From Clostridiaceae bacterium (lineage in GTDB: Bacteria > Bacillota > Clostridia > Oscillospirales > Acutalibacteraceae): a stretch of 6,114 nucleotides of DNA. The notes beneath the pieces are model-generated. The model saw nothing but the letters and a program-made list of their open reading frames with translations, searched no databases and was not told the DNA's origin. A program made the position numbers and the translations under genes. The stretch covers positions 1-6,114 of the forward strand of contig JAEDGF010000098.1 of assembly GCA_016297645.1 (NCBI GenBank), written 5' to 3'. The stretch's first letter is position 1. The number at the start of each line of letters is the position of its first letter. Below are positions 1 through 5,868 of this stretch, in pieces.

Positions 1-7
1 ATACGAT

Positions 8-45
8 AAAAAACCGCCGATTCCCGTTCGGAACATCGGCGGTTT
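8..45 (-). terminator. Rho-independent terminator of the methyltransferase/two-component unit
   Basis: A perfect 11-bp stem (11-21 pairing with 35-45) encloses a 13-nt loop that can pair a little further internally. Read on the minus strand, the GC-rich stem runs straight into a run of six T residues (complement of 8-13). This is the first convincing terminator after the kinase stop at 257. On the plus strand the hairpin is followed only by a broken T run (TTTCGTTTGTG), so it could also end a plus-strand gene entering from the left, but more weakly. Confidence 0.72.
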
Positions 46-256
46 CGTTTGTGTCGGAGTTCTTTGATGCGGTCGGTGTACGGGCTGCCTGTGCTGTGCC
101 GAGCGGTTTTTTTGCACGGCTTTTAGCTTGGCTTTTGTACGAGGCTTGCGCGGTTCTTGCGCGAGTTTTTTTTGCGGTTTTTTCGCGTGTCGCCGAAAGA
201 AGTGAACGGCGCGCGGTGTTTTAAACGCCGTTCGTCTTTGTAAACAAAAATGATGC
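46..256 (-). other. Gene-free 3' untranslated region after the kinase gene
   Basis: About 210 nt lie between the kinase stop and the terminator. On the minus (transcribed) strand the stretch alternates runs of A with short CG-rich words such as ACCGC, ACTCGCGC and CGCGCAAG, giving a degenerate repetitive texture. It contains no open frame with a ribosome binding site. A hairpin with a perfect 8-bp stem (204-211 with 226-233, 14-nt loop) begins about 24 nt past the stop, but the T content after it is poor on both strands, so it may stabilise the RNA 3' end or be a weak terminator. Confidence 0.5.
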
Positions 257-1390
257 TCAGTTTTTGGGCAGTATCACGGTAAAGGTCGTCCCGTGCGTCG
301 GTGTTGCCGGAACGGATATGTTTAATTTTTCCGGTTTGTCCGCGCCGCTGTCCGGCTTGTCCTTTTCGCATACCGACGAAACACGCACCGTTCCGCCGTG
401 GATATCTGCAATTCTTTTTACAAGCGCAAGTCCCAGTCCGTTGCCCTGAGATGAACGGCTCTTATCGCCCTGGTAGAATTTTTCGAAGATGTGGGGGAGC
501 GCCTCCTTGGGGATACCGCACCCGTTGTCGGCTACCGTGACTATGGTGCTTTTTTTGTAATCGACCGCACGGACGGATATAGTTCCGCCGTCCGGCGTGA
601 ATTTAAGCGCGTTCGACAACAGGTTGCTCCACACGAGCGACAGCAGCTCGCCGTCCGCCCTGATGAAAAGCCCGTCCGGGATATCTGTTTGCAGGTCGAT
701 ATTTTTTTCGTCCCAGTCCTTTTCAAAGAGAAGAATGCTCTCGCAAAGGCTCTCGGTGAGATTTACCGTTGAAAATTCCGGGAATATCCGCTGATTTTCG
801 AGCTTGTTGAGCTTCAAAATGTTGTTGATAAGCTCCGTCAGCCGTTTCGTGGCGGAGGTTATGCTCTGCACATACTGTGTGCGTTCCGTTTCCGTAATGT
901 CGGGGTTTTGCAGCAGCATACAGTAATTCTGTACCACGGCAAGCGGCGTTTTCAGCTCGTGCGATACGGTCGCGACAAAATCGGAGCGCAGCGTTTCGAT
1001 GGCGCTTAATTCCGTCACCATCTTGTTGAGGTCCTCTATAATTACATCGTATTCGTTCGTGCGCCGTCCTTTATTTATGGGCTTTATTTTTACGGTGAAA
1101 TCGCCCTTGCCTATTTTTTCGGTGGCGGATAGAATGCGCCGTGTGGGATTCTCGATGGTGATGCCGCGGTAGATGAGAACGATAAGCGTGTAACCGAGCG
1201 ATATGGCAAGTATATCACCGAGTATTTCGAGCTTCCCTATGCCTATCGGGGATAAGTCGGGGTAAAGTCCTCTCAAAACGAGCATGGAGCAAAGCGTACA
1301 GCCGGCAAAAACGCCGAAAAAGACGAGGATATAGCTTTTTATATCAAAAATGCTGCGTTTTACGCGCTTGCTGCGTTTAGTCCGTTTCAT
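257..1390 (-). CDS. HAMP-domain membrane sensor histidine kinase
   Basis: This is the sensor of a two-component system: it autophosphorylates on a histidine and passes phosphate to a response regulator, here surely the one encoded just upstream. In 377 residues it shows a basic N-terminus, two membrane helices (about 19-41 and 56-76) with only about 14 residues between them, a HAMP linker (about 76-130, with P82 and the GKGDF motif at 95-99), and the dimerisation helix with the H-box SHELKTP at 143-149 (H144 is the phosphoacceptor). The ATPase domain has an N-box NLLSNALKFT (256-265), G1 DNGCGIP (288-294), F-box FEKFYQ (302-307) and G2 GNGLGLALV (316-324). All catalytic motifs are intact. The tiny outer loop suggests it senses within the membrane or through a partner. 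After G2 there is an unusual hydrophilic insert of about 27 residues (339-365). The start is supported by AAGGGA 6 nt upstream. The stimulus is unknown. Confidence 0.95.
   Translation of the reverse strand: MKRTKRSKRVKRSIFDIKSYILVFFGVFAGCTLCSMLVLRGLYPDLSPIGIGKLEILGDILAISLGYTLIVLIYRGITIENPTRRILSATEKIGKGDFTVKIKPINKGRRTNEYDVIIEDLNKMVTELSAIETLRSDFVATVSHELKTPLAVVQNYCMLLQNPDITETERTQYVQSITSATKRLTELINNILKLNKLENQRIFPEFSTVNLTESLCESILLFEKDWDEKNIDLQTDIPDGLFIRADGELLSLVWSNLLSNALKFTPDGGTISVRAVDYKKSTIVTVADNGCGIPKEALPHIFEKFYQGDKSRSSQGNGLGLALVKRIADIHGGTVRVSSVCEKDKPDSGADKPEKLNISVPATPTHGTTFTVILPKN
330..362. repeat. 21-bp-period direct repeat inside the kinase gene
   Basis: Two 12-bp copies, TCCGGTTTGTCC at 330-341 and TCCGGCTTGTCC at 351-362, differ at one base and are 21 bp (seven codons) apart. 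They encode the two DKP(D/E)-type segments (DKPDSGA and DKPEKLN) of the C-terminal insert in the histidine kinase. The exact seven-codon period suggests that at least part of the insert grew by in-frame tandem duplication. Confidence 0.6.
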
Positions 1391-1445
1391 ACGACATCCC
1401 TTTTTTTGTGTTTGTGTCTGCTGCGGCCGGTTTTTTTGTAAAGTG

Positions 1446-2123
1446 TTATTCGCCGATGATTATTGCCTTGTAGCCGAGTCCGCGTACCGTTTTTATCTCG
1501 AACTCGGGGCAGCACTCGACCTTTTCGCGAATCTTTGCCATGTAGACATCCACCGTTCTCGGTCCGGAGGAGCTTTCGACGCTCCAAAATTCCTCCATGA
1601 GCTGATACCGCGTGAAGGTCTTGCCGGGGTAGGAGAGGAGCTTGTAGAGTATGTTGAATTCGCGCACGGTAAGTCCTATATCGCTGCCGTCGCTTGTTGC
1701 GACATACGCGTCCGCGTCCATTAAGAACGAACCGAGCGAAAGTGTTTTCGAAACGGCTATTTTGGCGCGGCGCAGGAGAGCTCCTATTCGCAGCAGCAGC
1801 TCGTCAAGGTCGACGGGCTTTGTCATATAGTCGTCGACGCCTGCGTTGAAGCCGCGTTTTTTTGACATGAAATCGTCGCGCGCGGTAACGAACATCATGG
1901 GAATATCCTTGTTCTCGGCGCGTACGGAGGCGGCGAATTCAAAGCCGTCGATGTCCGGCAGCATGATGTCCGCTATAATGAGGTCGTATTTTGCGGAGGA
2001 AAGCGAATCGTACGCATCATGGGCATTTCCACACCCTGTCGGCTCGTACCCGTGCTGTCGCAAAAACGCGCACATGGAACGGTTAAGCTCCTTGTCGTCC
2101 TCTAAAATAAGAACCTTGAACAT
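1446..2123 (-). CDS. OmpR/PhoB-family response regulator transcription factor
   Basis: This is the DNA-binding partner of the adjacent kinase. The 225-residue protein has a receiver domain (about 1-118) with the acidic pocket E8-D9-D10, phosphoacceptor D52 in the segment ADIMLPDIDG, switch residues T80 and Y99, and K102 in MTKP. A short linker leads to the winged-helix output domain (about 128-222), with LTVREFNIL at 151-159, the recognition-helix segment RTVDVYMAKIREKV at 189-202 and the wing motif TVRGLGYK at 212-219. Length and motif order match the family throughout, so it should be functional. It starts 19 nt after the methyltransferase stop, with GGGGAG 6 nt upstream of the ATG, and the kinase follows after 55 nt, so all three are probably cotranscribed. 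The turn before the recognition helix reads SVESSSGPRTV rather than the common GDSRTV form. Its targets are unknown; such regulators often control their own operon or a nearby gene. Confidence 0.95.
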   Translation of the reverse strand: MFKVLILEDDKELNRSMCAFLRQHGYEPTGCGNAHDAYDSLSSAKYDLIIADIMLPDIDGFEFAASVRAENKDIPMMFVTARDDFMSKKRGFNAGVDDYMTKPVDLDELLLRIGALLRRAKIAVSKTLSLGSFLMDADAYVATSDGSDIGLTVREFNILYKLLSYPGKTFTRYQLMEEFWSVESSSGPRTVDVYMAKIREKVECCPEFEIKTVRGLGYKAIIIGE

Positions 2124-2142
2124 GAAAAACTCCCCTTTTTGT

Positions 2143-3258
2143 TTATTTGAAGTACATATACACCTGGCATTTTATCATGCCGTTGTAGAGCTTGCGGCGC
2201 TTGTCCGCCTTTCTGCCGAACAGCTTTTCAAAGTCTTCATCTGCCGTTATTATCTCGTAGCTGCGCCCTTTCTGCGGAGTGAAGCGTTCGCCGAGCGTCT
2301 TGTATATCGCGTGCGCACCCTCGGCATCGAGAAGCCGTTCGCCGTAGGGCGGGTTGCATATTACCGTTGCTTTTTCCGTAACGGGCGAAAAATCCTTTAC
2401 ATCCGCCCTTTTAAATGATACATACTTCTCGACTCCGGCGCGCCTTGCGTTTGCGCGTGCGGTTACAAGAGCCTCGGTGTCTATGTCCGTGCCGAAAGCG
2501 CGGAACTCTATATCGTGCCTTTCCTCGGCGCGTGCGGCGGCGCGTTCCTTTTCCCACACCTCGGGCGGACACTGCGGCCAGCTCTCCGCCGTGAAGCTCC
2601 TGTTTATTCCGGGGGCAATGTTGAGCGCCATGAGCGCACCCTCTATTATTATTGTTCCCGAGCCGCACATCGGGTCGTAAAGCGTATGGTAGTGCCTGAG
2701 GTGCGCGAGCGAGCACAGGGCGGCAGCAAGCGTTTCTTTGAGCGGCGCTGCGTTTGCCGCCGGGCGGTATCCGCGTTTGTGAAGCCCTTTGCCGGAGGTG
2801 TCTATAAAGAGCGAAACCGTGTTTTTCATTATCGAGAACTGTATCTGATAAAGGCTTCCACTCTCCTCGAACCACGGGATATGATATCTTGTTTTAAGTC
2901 GCTCCACGACGGCTTTTTTTATTATCGCCTGACAGTCGCTCACGCTGAACAGGTCGGAGTTGAGCGAATAGCCCTTGACGGGGAAAGCGTCCTTTTTGCC
3001 TATCCAGTTTTCCCACGGGAGTGCCTTTGTCCCCTGAAACAGATCCTCGAAGGAATGTGCTTCAAACGAGCCGAGCATTACGAGAATGCGTTCGGCAAAC
3101 CGTGAGCGGATATTTGCCCTTGCAAGCGTATATTCGTCGCCCGAAAAAAGCACCCGTCCGTTTTCGGCGCGTACATTCTCGGCGTTCATAAATTTAAGTT
3201 CGTCCGCAATAAGTCCTTCAAGACCGAGAAGGCACGGGACGCAGAATTCCATTTGCAT
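2143..3258 (-). CDS. THUMP-domain class I SAM-dependent RNA methyltransferase (RlmL/YpsC family)
   Basis: A probable rRNA guanine-N2 methyltransferase acting in the cytoplasm, using S-adenosylmethionine. It matches the single-enzyme Gram-positive form (YpsC-like) of the m2G2445 half of E. coli RlmKL. From the start chosen here it has 371 residues: an N-terminal region with a THUMP RNA-binding domain (about 45-155), the family segment DTSGKGLHKRGYR (153-165), then a Rossmann methyltransferase with SAM-binding DPMCGSGT (195-202), acidic GTDID (256-260), RADV (284-287) and catalytic NPPYGER (302-308), and the conserved end KLYNGMIKC (356-364). An in-frame ATG lies 36 nt upstream at 3294, but it overlaps a TATAAT -10 element and has no Shine-Dalgarno site. 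The ATG at 3258 has GGAG 6 nt upstream and makes the protein begin MQMEFCVPCLLGLEGL, as is usual in the family. It is the first gene of a unit with the two-component genes. The exact rRNA base is inferred from family, not shown. Confidence 0.93.
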   Translation of the reverse strand: MQMEFCVPCLLGLEGLIADELKFMNAENVRAENGRVLFSGDEYTLARANIRSRFAERILVMLGSFEAHSFEDLFQGTKALPWENWIGKKDAFPVKGYSLNSDLFSVSDCQAIIKKAVVERLKTRYHIPWFEESGSLYQIQFSIMKNTVSLFIDTSGKGLHKRGYRPAANAAPLKETLAAALCSLAHLRHYHTLYDPMCGSGTIIIEGALMALNIAPGINRSFTAESWPQCPPEVWEKERAAARAEERHDIEFRAFGTDIDTEALVTARANARRAGVEKYVSFKRADVKDFSPVTEKATVICNPPYGERLLDAEGAHAIYKTLGERFTPQKGRSYEIITADEDFEKLFGRKADKRRKLYNGMIKCQVYMYFK

Positions 3259-3264
3259 ATTTTT

Positions 3265-3268
3265 CTCC
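3265..3268 (-). promoter_or_regulatory. Shine-Dalgarno site deciding the methyltransferase start
   Basis: On the minus strand GGAG lies 6 nt before the ATG at 3258-3256. The more upstream in-frame ATG at 3294-3292 has no such site, and the next downstream ATG (3252-3250) would be 12 nt away. This supports the 371-residue form. Confidence 0.75.
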
Positions 3269-3292
3269 GTAACAATTATATTTTTGTTTTTC

Positions 3293-3321
3293 ATTATATT
3301 CTAACATAACGGGGCGGTTAA
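3293..3321 (-). promoter_or_regulatory. Sigma-A-like promoter of the methyltransferase/two-component unit
   Basis: On the minus strand TTAACC (complement of 3316-3321) is followed after 17 nt by a perfect TATAAT (complement of 3293-3298). Transcription would start near 3286, about 28 nt before the chosen start codon, and would leave out the upstream ATG at 3294. The -10 is consensus and the -35 matches 4 of 6 bases. Confidence 0.62.
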
Positions 3322-3324
3322 ATA

Positions 3325-3367
3325 AATACTTTTTTAATAAAAAAGGACAGAAACGGAAAAAAGTATT
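3325..3367. promoter_or_regulatory. Perfect 11-bp inverted repeat between divergent promoters
   Basis: AATACTTTTTT at 3325-3335 is exactly repeated inverted as AAAAAAGTATT at 3357-3367, with 21 nt between. It sits immediately upstream of the -35 of the minus-strand unit and about 40 nt upstream of the -35 of the transporter gene. The arms are A/T tracts, which also favour intrinsic DNA bending. The position suits a shared operator, possibly for the response regulator made by the same unit, but no factor can be assigned. Confidence 0.45.
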
Positions 3368-3381
3368 CGATAACGGCGAAA

Positions 3382-3394
3382 AACATAAAATGTT
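3382..3394. promoter_or_regulatory. Small palindrome upstream of the transporter promoter
   Basis: AACAT-AAA-ATGTT is a perfect 5-bp palindrome with a 3-nt centre, ending 11 nt before the -35 of the transporter promoter. The placement suits an activator or repressor half-site pair. With such short arms in A/T-rich DNA, chance is quite possible. Confidence 0.3.
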
Positions 3395-3405
3395 CACCAA
3401 AAATA

Positions 3406-3434
3406 TTGAATTGACTCTTGAAATTTGGTAAAAT
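3406..3434 (+). promoter_or_regulatory. Sigma-A-like extended -10 promoter of the transporter gene
   Basis: TTGAAT at 3406-3411 and TAAAAT at 3429-3434 are spaced by exactly 17 nt, and the -10 is preceded by TGG (an extended -10 element). Transcription would start near 3441, giving a leader of about 48 nt. The better-looking TTGACT at 3411 would leave a spacer of only 12 nt and was not used. Confidence 0.7.
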
Positions 3435-3449
3435 GAACAGAGATTATCT

Positions 3450-3474
3450 GCCGCGTCCCGTTTTCGTGCGCGGC
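3450..3474 (+). other. Hairpin in the transporter leader RNA
   Basis: GCCGCG (3450-3455) pairs with CGCGGC (3469-3474) around a 13-nt loop, ending 4 nt before the AAGGGG ribosome binding site. It has no T-tract and so is not a terminator. It could stabilise the 5' end or modulate access to the ribosome binding site. Confidence 0.4.
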
Positions 3475-3478
3475 TGTG

Positions 3479-3484
3479 AAGGGG
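3479..3484 (+). promoter_or_regulatory. Shine-Dalgarno site of the transporter gene
   Basis: AAGGGG lies 4 nt before the TTG at 3489 and 13 nt before the in-frame ATG at 3498. Spacing fits TTG better while codon preference favours ATG, so the first three residues (M-R-K) are uncertain. Confidence 0.55.
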
Positions 3485-3488
3485 CTGT

Positions 3489-5852
3489 TTGAGAAAAATG
3501 CTTGAAAAGGTCAAATCGCTGCTGTCGGATGCCGCAGTATACTGGAAAAAACCGCCGAAGGGCAGATATGTGAACTACCGAAGCATATTTTCCTACTCGG
3601 TAGGAGGAATCGGCTTTTACTGCATAATGTTCATTTATAATATCATAAATGTTACATCAACAAATGTAGTTATTTCAAATGCCACCGGTATAGGTCCGGA
3701 AGAGCTGCTGGTAATGCAGTACGCCACCTTTTTCATAAACATTTTCTTTACCGGAATCAGAGCCAAAATTATAGACAGCGCCAGAAGCGCAAAGGGAAAA
3801 TATCGTCCGTATATCCTCTCCATGGGTATACCTACCGCTGTTGTTTCCTGCGCAATGGTGTGGATGCCGTACACGAAATTCGAGTCGCTGGCGGTACGCT
3901 GGATAATCGCGTTTACCCTGAATCTTGCGCTTCAATTCTTCTACAATTTCATGTATGAAGCCTACGAAAACCTTATTTTCGTCATGTCGCCCAACACGCA
4001 GGAGCGCGCCGACATCACTTCCGTAAAATCGGTCGTTTATTCGTTCGCGCCCACCGTTCTCTCGCCGCTCGTCCCGCTGCTCGTCAACTGGATGAAGCTC
4101 GATGATATGTACGATATCAGGATATATCAGGCGCTGTTTCCGCCCACGGCGATAATAGGAATAGCCCTCACCATCCTCGTTTTTGCATACACGGAGGAAA
4201 ACATCGTACAGGCAAAGACCCATGTCGTGCAGGTCCGCTTTTTCGATGCTTTGAGAGCGGTCGCGAAAAACAAATACTTCTGGATAATATCACTGGCAGG
4301 ATGGGTCGGCTTTCTTGAATCCAACAATACATACATTCTCGGATGGCTTTATAACTACGCCAAAATGTGTACCGACGACCAGTACGCCCTTATCACTCTC
4401 ATTTCCGGCAACGCCGCACTTTGGGGAATGCTCGGCGCTCCGCTTGCCATTCGCCGCTGGGGCAAGAAAAAGGTTCTTATAGTTACGAATATCTTCAATG
4501 TTTTGTTCATAGCGCTTATGTGGCCCTCTATAAATCTGGCGCATTCCATATGGCTCGTACTTATCTGCGTTTACATGAACTCGCTTGTCGGCTCGTTCGC
4601 GCACATACTCACTCCCACCGTGAATGCCGATATTCGTGACTATCAGCACTATATTTCCGGCGAGCGCATTGACGGTATGTTTGCCGCGGTGGGTCTTATC
4701 GGTGCGCTCATAAGCCTTGCTACAGGCACGGTGACACCTGCGATCTTCGACAAATTCGGAATAAATTCAAAAAACGGCTACCCGAACGCGTTCGATATCC
4801 TCAAATACGAACCCGACACGCTTTCAACGCTCATAAATCTGCTTATACTTTTATCCGTTGTGGGCGCGGCGCTCAATGTTATTCCGTATTTCTTCTACGA
4901 TCTCTCCGAGATAAAGCAGCGCGGCATGGTGAAGATCCTTAAAATCAGGGCGCTTTTCGAGGATTTCGGCAACGGCGTGTCACGCGATGCGGACCTTGTC
5001 GAGGTCGTCGATCTTATCCGTTCCTCGCGGGAAGCCGCGGCTGCCGAGCCGTATGTCCTCTCAAAGGATTTCATAAAGGAAGCGAAAAAGAGCGGGGACA
5101 GGGCGGAAAAACGCGCCGCACGCAAGGAGTACCGCCGCAGACGGGAATTCAACGAGGAGATAGAGGTTTCAAAGATAGTCCTTGCAGAGCTTGATAAATT
5201 CTCCGATCCGTTTTATATCGCTAAGCTCGAAAGAGCAAAGCGCATCTGTGCAGCCGGAATATCCGGTGTGCTTACGGCGGACGATCGGATCCTCGCGGCG
5301 GCGAAAGAAATGCCGAAGAAAACCGAGCTTCAAAAGCGCATCCGCAAAGACTGCATTGACGAAGCAAAAACTCAGCTGCGCAGCAAGCGTATAGCGCTGA
5401 AATACTACCCGGACGGTATCCCGGAGTTTGATACTTCCGTGTTCAAAACTCTTTTTGACGAGTCCGACCGCCTTTCTCAGGAGCGCCGTATGGCTTTTGA
5501 GAAGCAGGACATTGCGAAAAAGGCGCACGACACCGCAGAGTGTGAGCGTTTGCGGGCGCTTCTTAAAAATAACGCCGAAGCGAAAAAAGCGAACGAGAAA
5601 GCCATAAAAGAAAAATCCGCCGAGCATTCCGTTTGGACGCGCAGCGTGAAGGCTTACTCGGATGCGGTGAAGCTCGTTGCGCAGGAACGTGATTACGACC
5701 GTTTTGAGGAAATTGAAGCTTTGTACGACGACGCGAAGGCGCGTAACGACGCCGCCATAGAAGCGGCAGCGGCAGCCGAAAGAAAGCTCGCCGCCGAGCG
5801 CAAGGCGGAAAAGGAAGCACTCAGAGCCGCCAAGAAGCAAAAGAAAAAATAA
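3489..5852 (+). CDS. MFS/GPH-type transporter with a long charged C-terminal tail
   Basis: A membrane transporter of the glycoside-pentoside-hexuronide (MelB-like) branch of the major facilitator superfamily; family members usually move sugars or glycosides with a cation. About twelve membrane helices are visible between residues 32 and 470. The loop after helix 2 carries the GPH signature in the form IDSARSAKGKYRPYIL (95-110), and helix 4 runs into FMYEAYENLIFVMSPNTQER (154-173). Aligned by eye with MelB, its key acidic residues are replaced: D19 by Y44, D55 by N84, D59 by T88 and D124 by Y156; E157 and E160 stand nearby. Substrate and coupling ion are therefore not predictable. Family members are usually about 450-500 residues, whereas this one has 787. 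Residues about 471-787 form a hydrophilic Lys/Glu/Ala/Arg-rich, mostly helical tail with no recognised domain and a K-rich end. The frame is continuous, with no sign of a broken fusion. The gene is monocistronic, with its own promoter and terminator. Confidence 0.88.
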   Translation: MRKMLEKVKSLLSDAAVYWKKPPKGRYVNYRSIFSYSVGGIGFYCIMFIYNIINVTSTNVVISNATGIGPEELLVMQYATFFINIFFTGIRAKIIDSARSAKGKYRPYILSMGIPTAVVSCAMVWMPYTKFESLAVRWIIAFTLNLALQFFYNFMYEAYENLIFVMSPNTQERADITSVKSVVYSFAPTVLSPLVPLLVNWMKLDDMYDIRIYQALFPPTAIIGIALTILVFAYTEENIVQAKTHVVQVRFFDALRAVAKNKYFWIISLAGWVGFLESNNTYILGWLYNYAKMCTDDQYALITLISGNAALWGMLGAPLAIRRWGKKKVLIVTNIFNVLFIALMWPSINLAHSIWLVLICVYMNSLVGSFAHILTPTVNADIRDYQHYISGERIDGMFAAVGLIGALISLATGTVTPAIFDKFGINSKNGYPNAFDILKYEPDTLSTLINLLILLSVVGAALNVIPYFFYDLSEIKQRGMVKILKIRALFEDFGNGVSRDADLVEVVDLIRSSREAAAAEPYVLSKDFIKEAKKSGDRAEKRAARKEYRRRREFNEEIEVSKIVLAELDKFSDPFYIAKLERAKRICAAGISGVLTADDRILAAAKEMPKKTELQKRIRKDCIDEAKTQLRSKRIALKYYPDGIPEFDTSVFKTLFDESDRLSQERRMAFEKQDIAKKAHDTAECERLRALLKNNAEAKKANEKAIKEKSAEHSVWTRSVKAYSDAVKLVAQERDYDRFEEIEALYDDAKARNDAAIEAAAAAERKLAAERKAEKEALRAAKKQKKK
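4899..5849 (+). other. C-terminal cytoplasmic helical tail region of the transporter
   Basis: This part of the gene encodes residues about 471-787. After the last membrane helix (ending near YFFYD) comes a linker (about 471-525), a very basic stretch at about 532-553 (rich in K and R), a middle part with the only non-helical looking segment, YYPDGIPEFDTS at 639-650, and a final section (about 651-787) of long alternating charged and alanine residues consistent with coiled coil, including a run of A/E/R/K at 753-787. There is no signal, cysteine-metal motif, nucleotide-binding loop or membrane helix. The function is unknown; it could mediate oligomerisation or protein contact at the inner membrane face. 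Confidence 0.7.
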
Positions 5853-5868
5853 AAGCGCGGAAGTGAGC

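Noticed and set aside
148..173. Possible terminator at the CG-rich words before the 8-T run
   Set aside because: TTGCGCG occurs as a direct repeat rather than an inverted one; the best stem is only 4 bp (CGCG with CGCG), and the T-run points to the plus strand, where no gene ends here.
123..371. Minus-strand open frame overlapping the end of the kinase and its 3' UTR
   Set aside because: It overlaps the intact kinase C-terminus in another frame, is low-complexity and basic, and shows no family motif.
1846..2418. Plus-strand open frame (190 codons) spanning the regulator and methyltransferase ends
   Set aside because: It crosses two real minus-strand genes and the short gap between them, and shows no motif.
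2515..3105. Plus-strand open frame (196 codons) antisense to the methyltransferase
   Set aside because: The opposite strand encodes all the methyltransferase motifs in order. The antisense product has no family resemblance and reflects codon bias of the real gene.
3411..3434. TTGACT as the -35 of the transporter promoter
   Set aside because: Its distance to the TAAAAT -10 is only 12 nt; TTGAAT five bases upstream gives the correct 17-nt spacer.
3301..3488. Possible riboswitch or T-box in front of the transporter
   Set aside because: The predicted leader is only about 48 nt with one small hairpin and no terminator/anti-terminator pair or known aptamer motif.
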